From the NCBI RefSeq assembly GCF_004000765.1, contig NZ_BILW01000004.1, positions 1-64,000 on the forward strand: a stretch of 64,000 nt of DNA, written 5' to 3'. A program made the position numbers and the translations under genes. The notes below the pieces were generated by a model, which was not told where the DNA came from, did not search any database, and saw only the letters and a list, made by a program, of their open reading frames with translations. The stretch's first letter is position 1, and each line of letters opens with the position of its first letter. The DNA is from Paenibacillus chondroitinus NBRC 15376. GTDB taxonomy: Bacteria; Bacillota; Bacilli; Paenibacillales; NBRC-103111. Of this stretch, positions 33,935-42,896 are shown one piece after another.

Positions 33935-34993
33935 ATGCGCATCTCACGCAAAATGGAGCATGTCCATTACGCGCTGGAGCTTGGTCAATCCAGACAGCAA
34001 GGGCTGTCGGATATCAAGCTTGTGCATAACTGTTTACCTGAGACTTCAACGGATCACATTGCACTAACGACTGAAATCGGCGATCTCATTATGAGTTCGC
34101 CGATTTTAATTAATGCGATGACCGGAGGAGCTCATGAGACAGAGAGCATCAACCGCGAGCTAGCGATTATGGCAAGGGAGAAAGGCATGGCGATGGCCGT
34201 CGGCTCCCAAATGTCAGCGCTAAAAAACAGCGAGGTAGCGTCCAGCTACCAAGTCGTACGGCGCGAAAACCCGAAGGGTGTCGTGTTTGCGAATTTGGGC
34301 AGCGAAGCTACTGTTGACCAAGCTGTTAGAGCCATTGACATGATTGAAGCCAATGCGCTGCAAATTCATTTGAACGTCATGCAAGAGTTGATCATGCCTG
34401 AAGGAGATCGCAGCTTCGTAGGCATGCTGAAGCGGATTGAGGCCATTGTCCGGCACGTTCAGGTGCCGGTTATTGTCAAGGAAGTCGGCTTCGGCATATT
34501 GAAGGATAACGCCAAGCAATTACAAGACATCGGTGTCCGCGTCTTGGATGTTGGCGGTTCCGGCGGCACGAATTTCGCCGCCATCGAGAATGCCAGACGT
34601 CCAGCAGCGATAGAATGGCTGAACGACTGGGGGACTCCGACGAGCATCTCGCTTTTGGAGGCGCTGTCGGTTTACCCAAGAGGCGCAGTCATCGCCTCAG
34701 GGGGCATTACGAACGCTTTGGAAGCGGCCAAAGCGCTTGCACTTGGCGCCTCAGCTGTCGGCATGGCGGGCGTATTTCTGAAGGTGCTGCGCGAGCAAGG
34801 CACCCACAGTCTTCATCGTTTTGCAGACGAGCTTCACCAAGGACTTATCTTAATTATGACGGCGCTAGGCGCCCCTACAATTAAGGATTTGGGGCAGTGC
34901 CCCGTCGTCATTATGGGAGAAACGGCGGAATGGTGCCGCACCCGTGGAATTGATTTAACTTCATACGCAGATAAAACCAATCGGAGTAAATAA
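33935..34993 (+). CDS. fni: Type 2 isopentenyl-diphosphate delta-isomerase
   Basis: Fni interconverts IPP and DMAPP using reduced FMN. The N-terminus RISRKMEHVHYAL is the conserved start, NAMTGGAHETESIN binds FMN, QIHLNVMQELIMPEGDR carries the metal/diphosphate site, and VGGSGGTNFAAIENAR is the phosphate-binding loop. The ATG at 33935 follows GGGGGACCAAAGG; length is 352 residues. It is downstream of ypfD as in B. subtilis, and yphA follows after a 127-base gap containing strong palindromes. Confidence 0.94.
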   Translation: MRISRKMEHVHYALELGQSRQQGLSDIKLVHNCLPETSTDHIALTTEIGDLIMSSPILINAMTGGAHETESINRELAIMAREKGMAMAVGSQMSALKNSEVASSYQVVRRENPKGVVFANLGSEATVDQAVRAIDMIEANALQIHLNVMQELIMPEGDRSFVGMLKRIEAIVRHVQVPVIVKEVGFGILKDNAKQLQDIGVRVLDVGGSGGTNFAAIENARRPAAIEWLNDWGTPTSISLLEALSVYPRGAVIASGGITNALEAAKALALGASAVGMAGVFLKVLREQGTHSLHRFADELHQGLILIMTALGAPTIKDLGQCPVVIMGETAEWCRTRGIDLTSYADKTNRSK

Positions 34994-35120
34994 TCGAAAG
35001 ATTGCCATACTAAGGATCAAGATGTGCTTCCCTCTACTAAGAAGAGTGGAAGCCGTAGATCCGCAGGCAAGCGGTGATAGCTATCATCGGTTCGCCAATG
35101 CCTTGTAGGGTGGTCAGATT

Positions 35121-35747
35121 ATGAACTCCGGTTATTTGTCTCTCATTCTCCTTTGCATCACGTTGATTTTGTTTGCCAGCGGATGGAAGGAGCTGTACGT
35201 CAGAAGTATATCGCATAAGGGCATGCTTCTTTTTTTTGCCCTGTGGATTGCAAGTTCGTGCCTATCCGTGACGATTAAGCAGCTGCATATCCAACTCGTC
35301 TATATCTTGGTTTTTGCCATTAGCATAGCTATTCTTTTCGTGATTGAAGGCTTCATACATAAGCTTCATTTGCTGTCTATCGGGCTTCTGCTGGGTTCGC
35401 TTCATTTCTTGCTGCAACAGCTGCTGGAGATGGATCCCATCCTCATTGTGCGCAATTCAAATTGGGACATTGCCTTATTGCTCGCTTTCATAGCGGTTGT
35501 TTTACAACGCAATCCTCTGGAGCAAATTGCCGCTCTCTCGATGGGCTATTTGCTTGGTGATATGTATCAGGCGAGTATTCATCCCGTAGAGGGCTACCAT
35601 CATGTCGGACATTCGACATTTCAAGACCAATGGTGGCTATCTGTCTTTGCTGCGCGAACAATGACGATTATTCTGCAAGCGGCCTACTCGGGCTGTCGAA
35701 GTATGATAAGAAGCTGGATAGAGCGAAGAGGAGGCTGGAGAAAGTAA
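35121..35747 (+). CDS. yphA: Polytopic membrane protein, YphA-like
   Basis: A 208-residue membrane protein with about six hydrophobic segments and few charged loops. No enzymatic motif is visible; HPVEGYHHVGH is an unusual His-rich stretch near the C-terminus. The position between fni and the YIEGIA gene and the size match B. subtilis yphA, whose function is unknown. The ATG at 35121 has AGGGTGGT upstream. Its TAA overlaps the ATG of the next gene by one base. Confidence 0.75.
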   Translation: MNSGYLSLILLCITLILFASGWKELYVRSISHKGMLLFFALWIASSCLSVTIKQLHIQLVYILVFAISIAILFVIEGFIHKLHLLSIGLLLGSLHFLLQQLLEMDPILIVRNSNWDIALLLAFIAVVLQRNPLEQIAALSMGYLLGDMYQASIHPVEGYHHVGHSTFQDQWWLSVFAARTMTIILQAAYSGCRSMIRSWIERRGGWRK

Positions 35748-36652
35748 TGGACTGGTTTTATTCACACCGGTATACGATAGGCATTGTGGTAGGTGTTATC
35801 TTCGGGATTTTAGCCAGACTCAATATGCTTCGAACAGATTACAGACAATACCCGACATATCCGCATGGAAAAATCATACATATTTCCCTTGGCGTCATCG
35901 CGGCAGGTCTAGGTGCTGTCGCAGTGCCTGCTTTACTCGACAAAAACTATACAGCGGTTACGTTTCTTTCCTTAGCTGCGCAGCAGTTTCGTGATGTGCG
36001 TAATATGGAGAGACAAAGCTTAACGAAAGTTGATGAACTGGAGTTAGTTCCCAGAGGCGCTGCTTATATCGAAGGCATTGCCATGGTTTTCGAGGGAAGA
36101 AATTATCTGGTCATTTTCTCGGCATTTCTGGCGTCCCTCTTCAGCATTTTGTTTGCCTGGTACTGGGGAGTTCTTGCCGGTATTTTATCAATCTGGATTG
36201 CGCACTTTTTTAAATCGGGTAAAAAGCTGGGGGATATTGCGGATATTGAAGCCGTTCCGATTCGGATGGATGGACCTGATTTGTTTGTCGGTTCCGTGTA
36301 TATGATGAATGTTGGGCTGCAGGATAGCCGAAGTAAGATTCAAGAGCATGGAGTAGGTTTTCTGATCAAACCCAAAAATCGTAATTCTCGCGTAACCCTG
36401 GCCAATCTAGGGCAGAGACAGGCAATCCTGCATGATATTTCCACGTTATTTGGCGTTTACCGAGATGAGGGGGAACCTTCTTTGCGTCCTATGGCCAAGC
36501 TGGATATGAATACAGGAATTCTCGGAGTACTGCTGCTGCCGCAAGAGCAGGATGTTAACAAAACATTTGTTGCTTTGCATCGGGTTCCCGTGCTGGAGAG
36601 CGCCGTACGTATGCCGTCTGAGGCTGGTGTAAACAAAAATAAGGGGGCGTGA
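35747..36652 (+). CDS. yphB: YIEGIA-family membrane protein (YphB/SeaA-like)
   Basis: A 301-residue membrane protein named after the conserved segment PRGAAYIEGIAMVFEGRNY (near residue 110). It has several N-terminal and central membrane helices and a soluble C-terminal part. B. subtilis YphB (SeaA) is linked to spore envelope assembly. The ATG at 35747 overlaps the yphA stop and follows GAGGAGGCTGGAG; the frame is open upstream but that part overlaps yphA. It is followed by a small capping-complex gene. A second copy of this gene pair lies on the minus strand at 58.3-59.4 kb. Confidence 0.88.
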   Translation: MDWFYSHRYTIGIVVGVIFGILARLNMLRTDYRQYPTYPHGKIIHISLGVIAAGLGAVAVPALLDKNYTAVTFLSLAAQQFRDVRNMERQSLTKVDELELVPRGAAYIEGIAMVFEGRNYLVIFSAFLASLFSILFAWYWGVLAGILSIWIAHFFKSGKKLGDIADIEAVPIRMDGPDLFVGSVYMMNVGLQDSRSKIQEHGVGFLIKPKNRNSRVTLANLGQRQAILHDISTLFGVYRDEGEPSLRPMAKLDMNTGILGVLLLPQEQDVNKTFVALHRVPVLESAVRMPSEAGVNKNKGA

Positions 36653-36658
36653 CTCGCC

Positions 36659-36838
36659 ATGTCGCAAATTCTAGCTGTTGTGACATTAACGAAGGATCGG
36701 GTTGGCGGAGGTGCGCCAATCTTTGTGGTAGAGCAGGAGGATGACCTGCAGAAAGTTTCTTTCTCGCTGGAAAAAATATTGGATGCGAACGCGCATGATT
36801 TGAAAAATGGCACGATGATTTTGGTCAAACATACCTGA
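36659..36838 (+). CDS. Capping complex subunit for YIEGIA
   Basis: A 59-residue protein directly after the YIEGIA gene. The sequence (SQILAVVTLTKDRVGGGAPIF, DDLQKVSFSLEKILDANAHDL, NGTMILVKH) matches the small subunit that always accompanies YIEGIA proteins. The ATG at 36659 lies just behind the yphB stop and has GGGGGCG at about 36643-36649. Its paralogue at 58272-58478 shares the arrangement ILAVVTL / GGGxPxFVVE / ILVK. Confidence 0.82.
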   Translation: MSQILAVVTLTKDRVGGGAPIFVVEQEDDLQKVSFSLEKILDANAHDLKNGTMILVKHT

Positions 36839-36969
36839 AAGGTTGGTTTGTTATGATCAATTTGGCGATAAGTCTCAAAAGAGATTAGCCAATCCGTGTC
36901 TTTTTTGTTATGATGTAAGTTGCGTATTTTTCCATGGCTGATCATGGAATCAGGAGGAGTGAATGAGAA

Positions 36970-38295
36970 TTGGCTAGACCAGTACTTGCAATTGTCGGCC
37001 GACCGAATGTCGGAAAATCCACCATTTTCAATCGGATCGTAGGCGATCGCCTTGCGATTGTAGAAGATAAACCGGGTGTAACACGTGATCGACTTTATGG
37101 TGTGGGCGAATGGCTGAATACGTCATTCAGCGTGATTGATACAGGCGGTATTGAAATTGATGGCGAGGATGCGATCCTCAAATCTGTTCGCGTGCAGGCT
37201 GAGCTTGCGATTGAAGAAGCGGATGTTATTGTGTTTATGGTAGATGCTAAAGCGGGTGTAACCCCATCGGATGAAGAAGTAGCTCAGCTGCTGTTCCGTT
37301 CCAAGAAACCGGTTGTCCTTGCCGTGAACAAAGTGGATAACCTGGCGCGCCAAGATGATATCTATGAATTCTACTCTCTGGGATTCGGCGATCCAGTTGG
37401 GATCTCGGGCTCGCACGGGATTGGGATCGGCGACCTGCTCGAAGTTGTCTGTGGGCTTTTCCCTGACAAAAAGGATGACGAATATGGGGACGAAGTTATT
37501 AAATTTGCGCTGATCGGTCGTCCGAACGTCGGCAAGTCGTCCATGACGAATGCCATTCTTGGCGAAGAACGTGTTATTGTCAGTGATGTTGCCGGCACGA
37601 CACGCGATGCCATTGATACGCCATTTGAGCGTGATGACCAGAAATTTGTTATCATCGATACCGCTGGTATGCGCAAAAGAGGCAAGGTTTATGAAAACAC
37701 GGAGAAATATAGCGTGATGCGCGCCATGAAAGCAATCGAACGCGCAGATGTTGTGCTCGTTGTTATTGATGGCCAAGAAGGCATCATTGATCAGGACAAG
37801 CACATCGCCGGCTATGCGCATGAAGCAGGAAAAGCGATTGTCATCGTCGTAAATAAATGGGATATCGTTGAGAAAGACGATAAAACCATGCAGCATTTTA
37901 CACAAACCATTCGCGATCATTTCTTGTTCTTGAGTTATGCTCCGATTGTCTTTGTATCAGCCAAAACAACACAACGCTTGCATAAGCTGTTGCCTGTTGT
38001 TGTTCAAGTAGCGGAAAATCATGCCCTGCGTGTTCAAACGCATTTATTGAATGATGTCGTCTCCGATGCCGTAGCCTATAATCCACCTCCAACGGATAAA
38101 GGCAAACGCCTGCGGATTAACTATGTTACTCAAGTTGCCGTTAAGCCTCCTGTCTTTGTGCTATTCGTGAATGAGCCTGAGCTCATGCACTTTTCATATG
38201 AACGGTATTTGGATAACAAAATTCGTGCAGCCTTTGGTTTTGAGGGAACGCCGATTCGTATCCTAAGCCGTAGAAAGACTTCGGACAAAGAATAA
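36970..38295 (+). CDS. der: Ribosome assembly GTPase Der (EngA)
   Basis: Der is an essential GTPase of 50S subunit assembly with two G domains. Both P-loops are present (GRPNVGKST near residue 10 and GRPNVGKSS near 183), with DTGGIE and [10 protein letters not shown] switch regions and NKVD/NKWD specificity motifs, then a C-terminal KH-like domain. The start is a TTG at 36970 behind AGGAGGAG. Length is 441 residues. plsY and gpsA follow on the same strand. Confidence 0.96.
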   Translation: MARPVLAIVGRPNVGKSTIFNRIVGDRLAIVEDKPGVTRDRLYGVGEWLNTSFSVIDTGGIEIDGEDAILKSVRVQAELAIEEADVIVFMVDAKAGVTPSDEEVAQLLFRSKKPVVLAVNKVDNLARQDDIYEFYSLGFGDPVGISGSHGIGIGDLLEVVCGLFPDKKDDEYGDEVIKFALIGRPNVGKSSMTNAILGEERVIVSDVAGTTRDAIDTPFERDDQKFVIIDTAGMRKRGKVYENTEKYSVMRAMKAIERADVVLVVIDGQEGIIDQDKHIAGYAHEAGKAIVIVVNKWDIVEKDDKTMQHFTQTIRDHFLFLSYAPIVFVSAKTTQRLHKLLPVVVQVAENHALRVQTHLLNDVVSDAVAYNPPPTDKGKRLRINYVTQVAVKPPVFVLFVNEPELMHFSYERYLDNKIRAAFGFEGTPIRILSRRKTSDKE

Positions 38296-38309
38296 GGAGA
38301 TGTTGCAGC

Positions 38310-38918
38310 TTGCTTTTAATTTCCATAATAACAATTGTAGCAGGTTATTTATTAGGGGCTATCAGCTTTAGTTATTTATTTGGAAAATGGTTTAAAGGCA
38401 TCGATATCCGCAAGCATGGAAGCGGCAATGCAGGCGCAACCAACACACTTCGCGTATTGGGCAAGGGTCCGGCGATTATGGTATTGCTCTTGGACGGTTT
38501 GAAGGGGGTTGCTGCCGTTTGCCTTGGCATTTGGGCAGCTCCCGGACCGGACGATATGTGGGTTCGCGTATTGTGTGGACTTGCTGCCATCATTGGGCAT
38601 AACTGGCCGGTGTACTACGGGTTCCGCGGCGGCAAAGGGATTGCCACGACAATCGGCGTAATGGCCACGCTTTGCTTCATTCCTACGTTAATTGCAGGTT
38701 TAACGGCTATCGTCATTATTGCTATAACCCGTTTCGTCTCGTTAGGTTCCTTGATTCTAACTGCACTCTTACCTTTTCTTATTTGGGGAATGGATCGACC
38801 GCTACCGGTTTTGTGGATTAGTATACTGCTATGCGCGTTTGCCTTTATGCGCCATCGTACCAACATTGTGAAGCTCGTTCAGGGCAAAGAGAATAAACTG
38901 GGCCAAAAAAGAGCATAG
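38310..38918 (+). CDS. plsY: Glycerol-3-phosphate acyltransferase PlsY
   Basis: PlsY is the membrane acyltransferase that uses acyl-phosphate to acylate glycerol-3-phosphate. Signature motifs are HGSGNAGATNTLRVLG near residue 36, the glycine-rich FRGGKGIATTIG near residue 108 and LPFLIW-type helices. It has five membrane segments and 202 residues. The start is a TTG at 38310 behind AAGGAGA. It sits between der and gpsA, which makes its substrate; in B. subtilis plsY is located elsewhere. Confidence 0.93.
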   Translation: MLLISIITIVAGYLLGAISFSYLFGKWFKGIDIRKHGSGNAGATNTLRVLGKGPAIMVLLLDGLKGVAAVCLGIWAAPGPDDMWVRVLCGLAAIIGHNWPVYYGFRGGKGIATTIGVMATLCFIPTLIAGLTAIVIIAITRFVSLGSLILTALLPFLIWGMDRPLPVLWISILLCAFAFMRHRTNIVKLVQGKENKLGQKRA

Positions 38919-38972
38919 TCTGATCTTACATCACCTGGTAATTCCAGTGCATAACGTTTAGGAGGGGTAACC

Positions 38973-40016
38973 ATGTCAAACAAAGTATCGGTTCTAGTAG
39001 CAGGCAGCTGGGGAACGGCTCTTGCCACGGTACTGGCGGATAATGGGCATCAGGTGCTGTTATGGTCTCGCAATGAGGAGCAGGTGTGGGAAATCAACGA
39101 GAAACACCGGAATAGCCGTTTTCTCCAAGATGTGGAGTTATCACCGCTCATCGTAGCGACGAATTCGCTGCAGGAAGCGGTTGAGGGAGCAGATGCGATC
39201 ATTATGGTCGTTCCTTCGTCCGGAATGCGTGAAGTTGCATCCAACGTGCGTCCCTTTTTGAAAAAGGATGCTTTGCTGATTCATGCCACCAAAGGATTTG
39301 AAACGGGATCCCTCAAGCGGATGACCGAGGTATTGGCAGATGAACTGCCTGACATCAATTCGAATCGGCTTGTGGTGCTTTCCGGCCCCAGTCACGCAGA
39401 AGAAGTCATACGGAAATGCCCGACCACCGTCGTTGTCGCGGCGCAAGATCTGGAAGCGGCTGAAGCCGCGCAGGATTTATTGATTAACTCGTATTTCCGC
39501 GTCTATACGAATCCTGATGTTGCAGGCGTTGAAGTCGGCGGAGCGCTCAAAAATATCATCGCCCTGGGTGCAGGGCTGACAGATGGCTTGGGCTTCGGTG
39601 ATAATGCCAAAGCTGCGCTGATGACCAGAGGACTGGCCGAGATCGCTCGCTTAGGTACAACGATGGGGGCTAACCCTTTGACGTTTGCCGGATTAGCTGG
39701 AATCGGCGATTTGATTGTGACTTGTACGAGTCAACACAGCCGGAATTGGCGTGCTGGAAATAAATTAGCTAAAGGCATGCTTTTAGATGCGGTCCTGCAA
39801 GAGATGGGCATGGTCGTGGAAGGCGTGAAGACAACGAAAGCTGCTTATGAATTGTCTCGCAGATACGATGTGACAATGCCGATTACAGATGAGCTGTACA
39901 AGGTGCTTTTCGATGGAAAGTCCCCGCAGTTAGCCGCGCAGGACCTTATGGGCCGTGTCAGAACGCATGAGATCGAAGAGGTGGCTGCAGACGGCATCAC
40001 AAATGTGTTGAAGTAG
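38973..40016 (+). CDS. gpsA: Glycerol-3-phosphate dehydrogenase [NAD(P)+]
   Basis: GpsA reduces dihydroxyacetone phosphate to sn-glycerol-3-phosphate for phospholipids. It has the N-terminal dinucleotide motif VLVAGSWGTALATVLADNGH (usually GxGxxG; here GSWGTA), the NIIALGAGLTDGLGFGDNAKAALMTRGLAE active-site stretch near residue 195 and GLAGIGDLIVTC. The ATG at 38973 follows AGGAGGGG. Length is 347 residues. Together with the preceding plsY it forms a phospholipid-precursor block. Confidence 0.95.
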   Translation: MSNKVSVLVAGSWGTALATVLADNGHQVLLWSRNEEQVWEINEKHRNSRFLQDVELSPLIVATNSLQEAVEGADAIIMVVPSSGMREVASNVRPFLKKDALLIHATKGFETGSLKRMTEVLADELPDINSNRLVVLSGPSHAEEVIRKCPTTVVVAAQDLEAAEAAQDLLINSYFRVYTNPDVAGVEVGGALKNIIALGAGLTDGLGFGDNAKAALMTRGLAEIARLGTTMGANPLTFAGLAGIGDLIVTCTSQHSRNWRAGNKLAKGMLLDAVLQEMGMVVEGVKTTKAAYELSRRYDVTMPITDELYKVLFDGKSPQLAAQDLMGRVRTHEIEEVAADGITNVLK

Positions 40017-40044
40017 CCTACACCACATTCTTCCTGCACTCATA

Positions 40045-40081
40045 CTATACCGTATAAGTATTTAGTACTTATCAGGTATAG
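40045..40081 (+). promoter_or_regulatory. Long hairpin just upstream of the spoVIF ribosome-binding site
   Basis: CTATACC-gt-ATAAGTA / TACTTAT-ca-GGTATAG is an inverted repeat of two 7-bp arms separated by a 2x2 internal loop, with a TTTAG apical loop and no following T-run. Its right arm ends where the GGGAGG of spoVIF begins. It could be an RNA element controlling translation or a DNA operator. Confidence 0.6.
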
Positions 40082-40094
40082 GGAGGCGGCACAT

Positions 40095-40376
40095 TTGGCA
40101 AATAAAGATATGTCTAAAGACGTATTGAACGTGGTGAAGAAGAAAACAGGGAAATCCGTTTCACCTAAAGATATCGAGAGAATTGCTAGCGGTGTGAAAC
40201 CTTCAACACTTCAAAGTGAGACTCAGCTGCGTCAGCTGATCAAGCAAGTCTCTGGCCTTGTAAATGTTAAAGTATCCGAAGAGACGATCAATGATATCAT
40301 TCAGGCAGTGAAAAGCTCTAAGCTCGACAGCAACAACATGCAGCAGCTTATGAATATGATGATGGGCAAAAAATAA
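40095..40376 (+). CDS. spoVIF: Stage VI sporulation protein F-like
   Basis: A 93-residue helical protein whose sequence (KDVLNVVKKKTGKSVSPKDIERIASGVKPSTLQ, then QLIKQVSGLVNVKVSEET and NMQQLMNMMM) matches the stage VI sporulation protein F family, needed for correct spore coat assembly in B. subtilis. The start is a TTG at 40095 after GGGAGGCGG. It lies between gpsA and yphE, downstream of an unusual hairpin, and is ended by a terminator. Expression is presumably mother-cell specific, although I could not assign a promoter. Confidence 0.83.
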   Translation: MANKDMSKDVLNVVKKKTGKSVSPKDIERIASGVKPSTLQSETQLRQLIKQVSGLVNVKVSEETINDIIQAVKSSKLDSNNMQQLMNMMMGKK

Positions 40377-40417
40377 AAAGCATGAAGGGGAGCTTGCTGC
40401 CCTTTATGCTTTTTTTC
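40375..40417 (+). terminator. Terminator after spoVIF
   Basis: AAAAAGCAT-AAGGG pairs with CCCTT-ATGCTTTTT; the right arm runs into a T-tract. Confidence 0.8.
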
Positions 40418-40477
40418 TCATCCTATGCTATACTTACTGTTGATAATTTGAAAGATTATACATAAGGGGTTAAAAAT

Positions 40478-40657
40478 ATGTCAAGTTTGGACAAAATGTG
40501 GGCGTCTTTTGTCGCCATTGGACTCATGGTTGTCGCATCATTATTGATTTCGTATGCAAGAACGCGTACCCAAGGATGGGTTCGTGTCGTTCTATCGACT
40601 GTTGCCTTTATTTTATTCATTCCGATTTTACTCTATATGCTGCTATCATTGTTCTAA
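40478..40657 (+). CDS. yphE: DUF2768 small membrane protein YphE-like
   Basis: A 59-residue protein with two membrane helices (FVAIGLMVVASLLISYA and VVLSTVAFILFIPILLYMLL) joined by a basic loop TRTQGWVR. Size, topology and position (after gpsA, upstream of yphF and spoIVA) agree with B. subtilis YphE of family DUF2768. The ATG at 40478 follows AAGGGG. Function unknown, probably sporulation-related. Confidence 0.75.
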   Translation: MSSLDKMWASFVAIGLMVVASLLISYARTRTQGWVRVVLSTVAFILFIPILLYMLLSLF

Positions 40658-40675
40658 TTTGGAGGCGATACATAC

Positions 40676-40969
40676 ATGCTGGAATTGAAAACCCGCAAAA
40701 CGCAAAAAACGATGGAGCCGGAAATTGGGCTAAGTATCTTGGATCATGCGCTCAAAAACGACGTGGAATGGGGGTTCTCATGTACACGAGGCACATGTGC
40801 CAGATGCCGCTGTTACGTAGCTGCTGGACGTGAACTGCTTTCGCTACCTTCCGATGCGGAAGAAAATCGCCTGGAGCCAGAAGAAATCGAGCAGGGCTAT
40901 CGACTTGCCTGCCAATGCATAATTAAGCAAACAGGCGTCATTTCCGTTGCACATAAGCCCTATTTTTAA
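40676..40969 (+). CDS. [2Fe-2S] ferredoxin (plant type)
   Basis: A 97-residue plant-type ferredoxin. The cluster ligands are Cys36, Cys41, Cys44 (CTRGTCARC) and Cys79 (RLACQ). The ATG at 40676 follows GGAGGCG. It lies immediately after yphE. A second, adrenodoxin-like ferredoxin follows 650 bases later. The electron donor and acceptor are unknown. Confidence 0.88.
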   Translation: MLELKTRKTQKTMEPEIGLSILDHALKNDVEWGFSCTRGTCARCRCYVAAGRELLSLPSDAEENRLEPEEIEQGYRLACQCIIKQTGVISVAHKPYF

Positions 40970-40996
40970 AATCTCTGCCTGAAAGGTGTGGGCATC

Positions 40997-41581
40997 TTGG
41001 TCCTGCTGGAACCGTTAGTACCAACGATTACGACCATTCATACACAATTATTGCAAGCACCTAGCGTACGATGGCTCATCGGTGGCAGCTGCGGACTGCT
41101 TATGCAAAACGTAGATATTGGAAGAAGTCCGAGAGATCTGGATATTTATGTGGATAAGAACGATGTATCCGCCATTCATGCTTCTCTCCAGGATTATTCC
41201 GTTGATACACCTGTGTATAGTCAAACAAACATATATGCTTCGATCCTCAGCCATTATCATATTCATGGAGATGCGGTTGAAGTAGTAGGGGATTTCAAGG
41301 TTCAAGCACTGGATTCCTCCTATCAAGTGGAGGCTGCGTACCTATGGGAGGACCATAGCCGTACAGCTATAATCGGCAGCCTGGAAGTGAAGGTTATGCC
41401 GTTAGCTCATGAACTTCTCTTTAATTTATTGAGAAAGCGGCCTGATCGGTACGAAGCGATCCTTAAAACGATGAGGGATGCTCCAGAGCTGCATATGCCG
41501 GCATTACATGCGTTATTGCAAAGAAATAGTTGGGGACTAGCGTTTGAGCACAAGCTTGAGGAATTACTAGATTCGCACTGA
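40997..41581 (+). CDS. Nucleotidyltransferase-like protein
   Basis: A protein of about 194 residues with a nucleotidyltransferase-fold signature: WLIGGSCGLLMQ followed by RSPRDLDIYVD, where the DLD supplies the two metal-binding acids (Asp47 and Asp49). The family is broad (aminoglycoside, tRNA and toxin/antitoxin nucleotidyltransferases), so the substrate cannot be assigned. A GTG at 40988 opens the frame, but the TTG at 40997 is better placed behind GAAAGGTG (40981-40988). It is enclosed by two ferredoxin genes on the same strand. Confidence 0.72.
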   Translation: MVLLEPLVPTITTIHTQLLQAPSVRWLIGGSCGLLMQNVDIGRSPRDLDIYVDKNDVSAIHASLQDYSVDTPVYSQTNIYASILSHYHIHGDAVEVVGDFKVQALDSSYQVEAAYLWEDHSRTAIIGSLEVKVMPLAHELLFNLLRKRPDRYEAILKTMRDAPELHMPALHALLQRNSWGLAFEHKLEELLDSH

Positions 41582-41615
41582 GATTAGGAAGTTGACAGAT
41601 AAGTAGGTGGACCTG

Positions 41616-41969
41616 ATGAGTGGATTTGAAGTGCATTTCTGGCCGGACGACAAGAAAATAAGTGTTCGGGCAGGCACGACTTTACTGGATGCCGGACGTA
41701 AGGCCAAGGTTCATATACGCACACGATGCGGAGCCAAAGCCGCCTGTCTGATGTGCAAAGTGAAGGTGAATGACGCCAGCAGCAAGGGGCTTGCCCCCAT
41801 GAATGTGAATGAACGGCTGAAGCTTGGCTCACAAGCGGAGGAAGGCTACCGCCTCGCCTGCCAAGCTCGTGTGGTTGGCCCTGTGCAGGTGACGATCCCG
41901 GAAGACCCTCTGAAGGCGGCTATACGTGCTCAGCTTGCCAGACAAGCCGAAGATGATGATTTATTTTAG
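41616..41969 (+). CDS. [2Fe-2S] ferredoxin (adrenodoxin-like spacing)
   Basis: A 117-residue ferredoxin with ligands Cys38, Cys44, Cys47 (CGAKAACLMC, CX5CX2C) and Cys82 (RLACQAR). The extra residue in the first loop distinguishes it from the CX4CX2C ferredoxin at 40676. The GTG at 41607 in frame is less likely than ATG 41616, which is preceded by TAGGTGG. It lies between the nucleotidyltransferase-like gene and yphF. Confidence 0.85.
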   Translation: MSGFEVHFWPDDKKISVRAGTTLLDAGRKAKVHIRTRCGAKAACLMCKVKVNDASSKGLAPMNVNERLKLGSQAEEGYRLACQARVVGPVQVTIPEDPLKAAIRAQLARQAEDDDLF

Positions 41970-41994
41970 AGAACAAGGATAGGATGATGGATGC

Positions 41995-42744
41995 GTGAAA
42001 ATAGCTCGAGGCCTTGGATATGGCAGATGGATAGGCATTATTCTTAGTATGGTTCTGCTGTTAAGCGGTTGCGCTTATCCGAAAGAACTGCGTAAGGAGA
42101 ATCAGATTAACCCTGCGGAGTTTATTACCGTTGTTCAGCAAGCCGTTGATCTTTTCCATGAGAAAACCGGTGTTCTGCCCATAAAAAATAGTGATATGAC
42201 AACCCCTCTCTATGAGAAATATGTCATTGATTTTGCAAAGTTGAAAAAGTCAAACTATTTAAGCACCGTACCGGCGAACGCTTTTGAAAGCGGTGGTATT
42301 TTCATTTACGTGCTCGTTGATGCCGAAACGAAACCGACGGTGAAGCTGATGGATTTATCGGCATATCAAAGCGTGGAAGATGTCCAAAAGAAAATCAATG
42401 ACTATAAAGCAAGCCATGATGGAAAATTGCCTGCTGGAATTGCTATCAATGAAGCGTTCGAGTACGTGGATTTCAATAATCTGGGGATGAAAGCACCTGA
42501 AATCAAGTCGGTTTACAACCGTCAGAACCTCGTAACCTATTTGGTGAATAAGCAAACGGGCGAGGTTGCTATCGATTATGCAATGGATATGATGAAGTTC
42601 ATTCAAGATCAGGGGTTAGCCAGTTCCCTAAAATCGGATCAGGATTTACGAGAAATTCTCGTGAACAAATCTTACTTTGTGCCGATTCGCAGTTTTCCCT
42701 ATCATTGGCAGAATAATCAGCCACTTCCCCAAGTGGCGCCATAA
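41995..42744 (+). CDS. yphF: Lipoprotein YphF-like
   Basis: A 249-residue predicted lipoprotein: the N-terminal helix (IGIILSMVLLLSGC) ends in a lipobox with the acylated Cys. The mature part is hydrophilic with no catalytic motif that I recognise. Position directly upstream of spoIVA matches B. subtilis yphF, a putative lipoprotein. The GTG at 41995 follows AAGGATAGGATG. A terminator separates it from spoIVA. Confidence 0.75.
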   Translation: MKIARGLGYGRWIGIILSMVLLLSGCAYPKELRKENQINPAEFITVVQQAVDLFHEKTGVLPIKNSDMTTPLYEKYVIDFAKLKKSNYLSTVPANAFESGGIFIYVLVDAETKPTVKLMDLSAYQSVEDVQKKINDYKASHDGKLPAGIAINEAFEYVDFNNLGMKAPEIKSVYNRQNLVTYLVNKQTGEVAIDYAMDMMKFIQDQGLASSLKSDQDLREILVNKSYFVPIRSFPYHWQNNQPLPQVAP

Positions 42745-42749
42745 ATATC

Positions 42750-42784
42750 AACTCCTCTTACAGTATTCTGTAGGAGGTTTTTTT
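42750..42784 (+). terminator. Terminator after yphF
   Basis: AACTCCTCTTACAG pairs with CTGTAGGAGGTT around a TATT loop, followed by a run of T residues. Confidence 0.8.
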
Positions 42785-42896
42785 CATTTTTCAGAATATC
42801 GCCGTCGATGCAATCATATATTTTTTCAATGTGGTGAGGAAAGCCCTATATGTGCTTCATAAAATATGAGCGGTAAAAAAAGATATGCAACATCTA

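Noticed and set aside
37123..37920. 265-residue minus-strand open frame inside der
   Set aside because: It is opposite the conserved Der G domains; codon constraint explains the long open frame.
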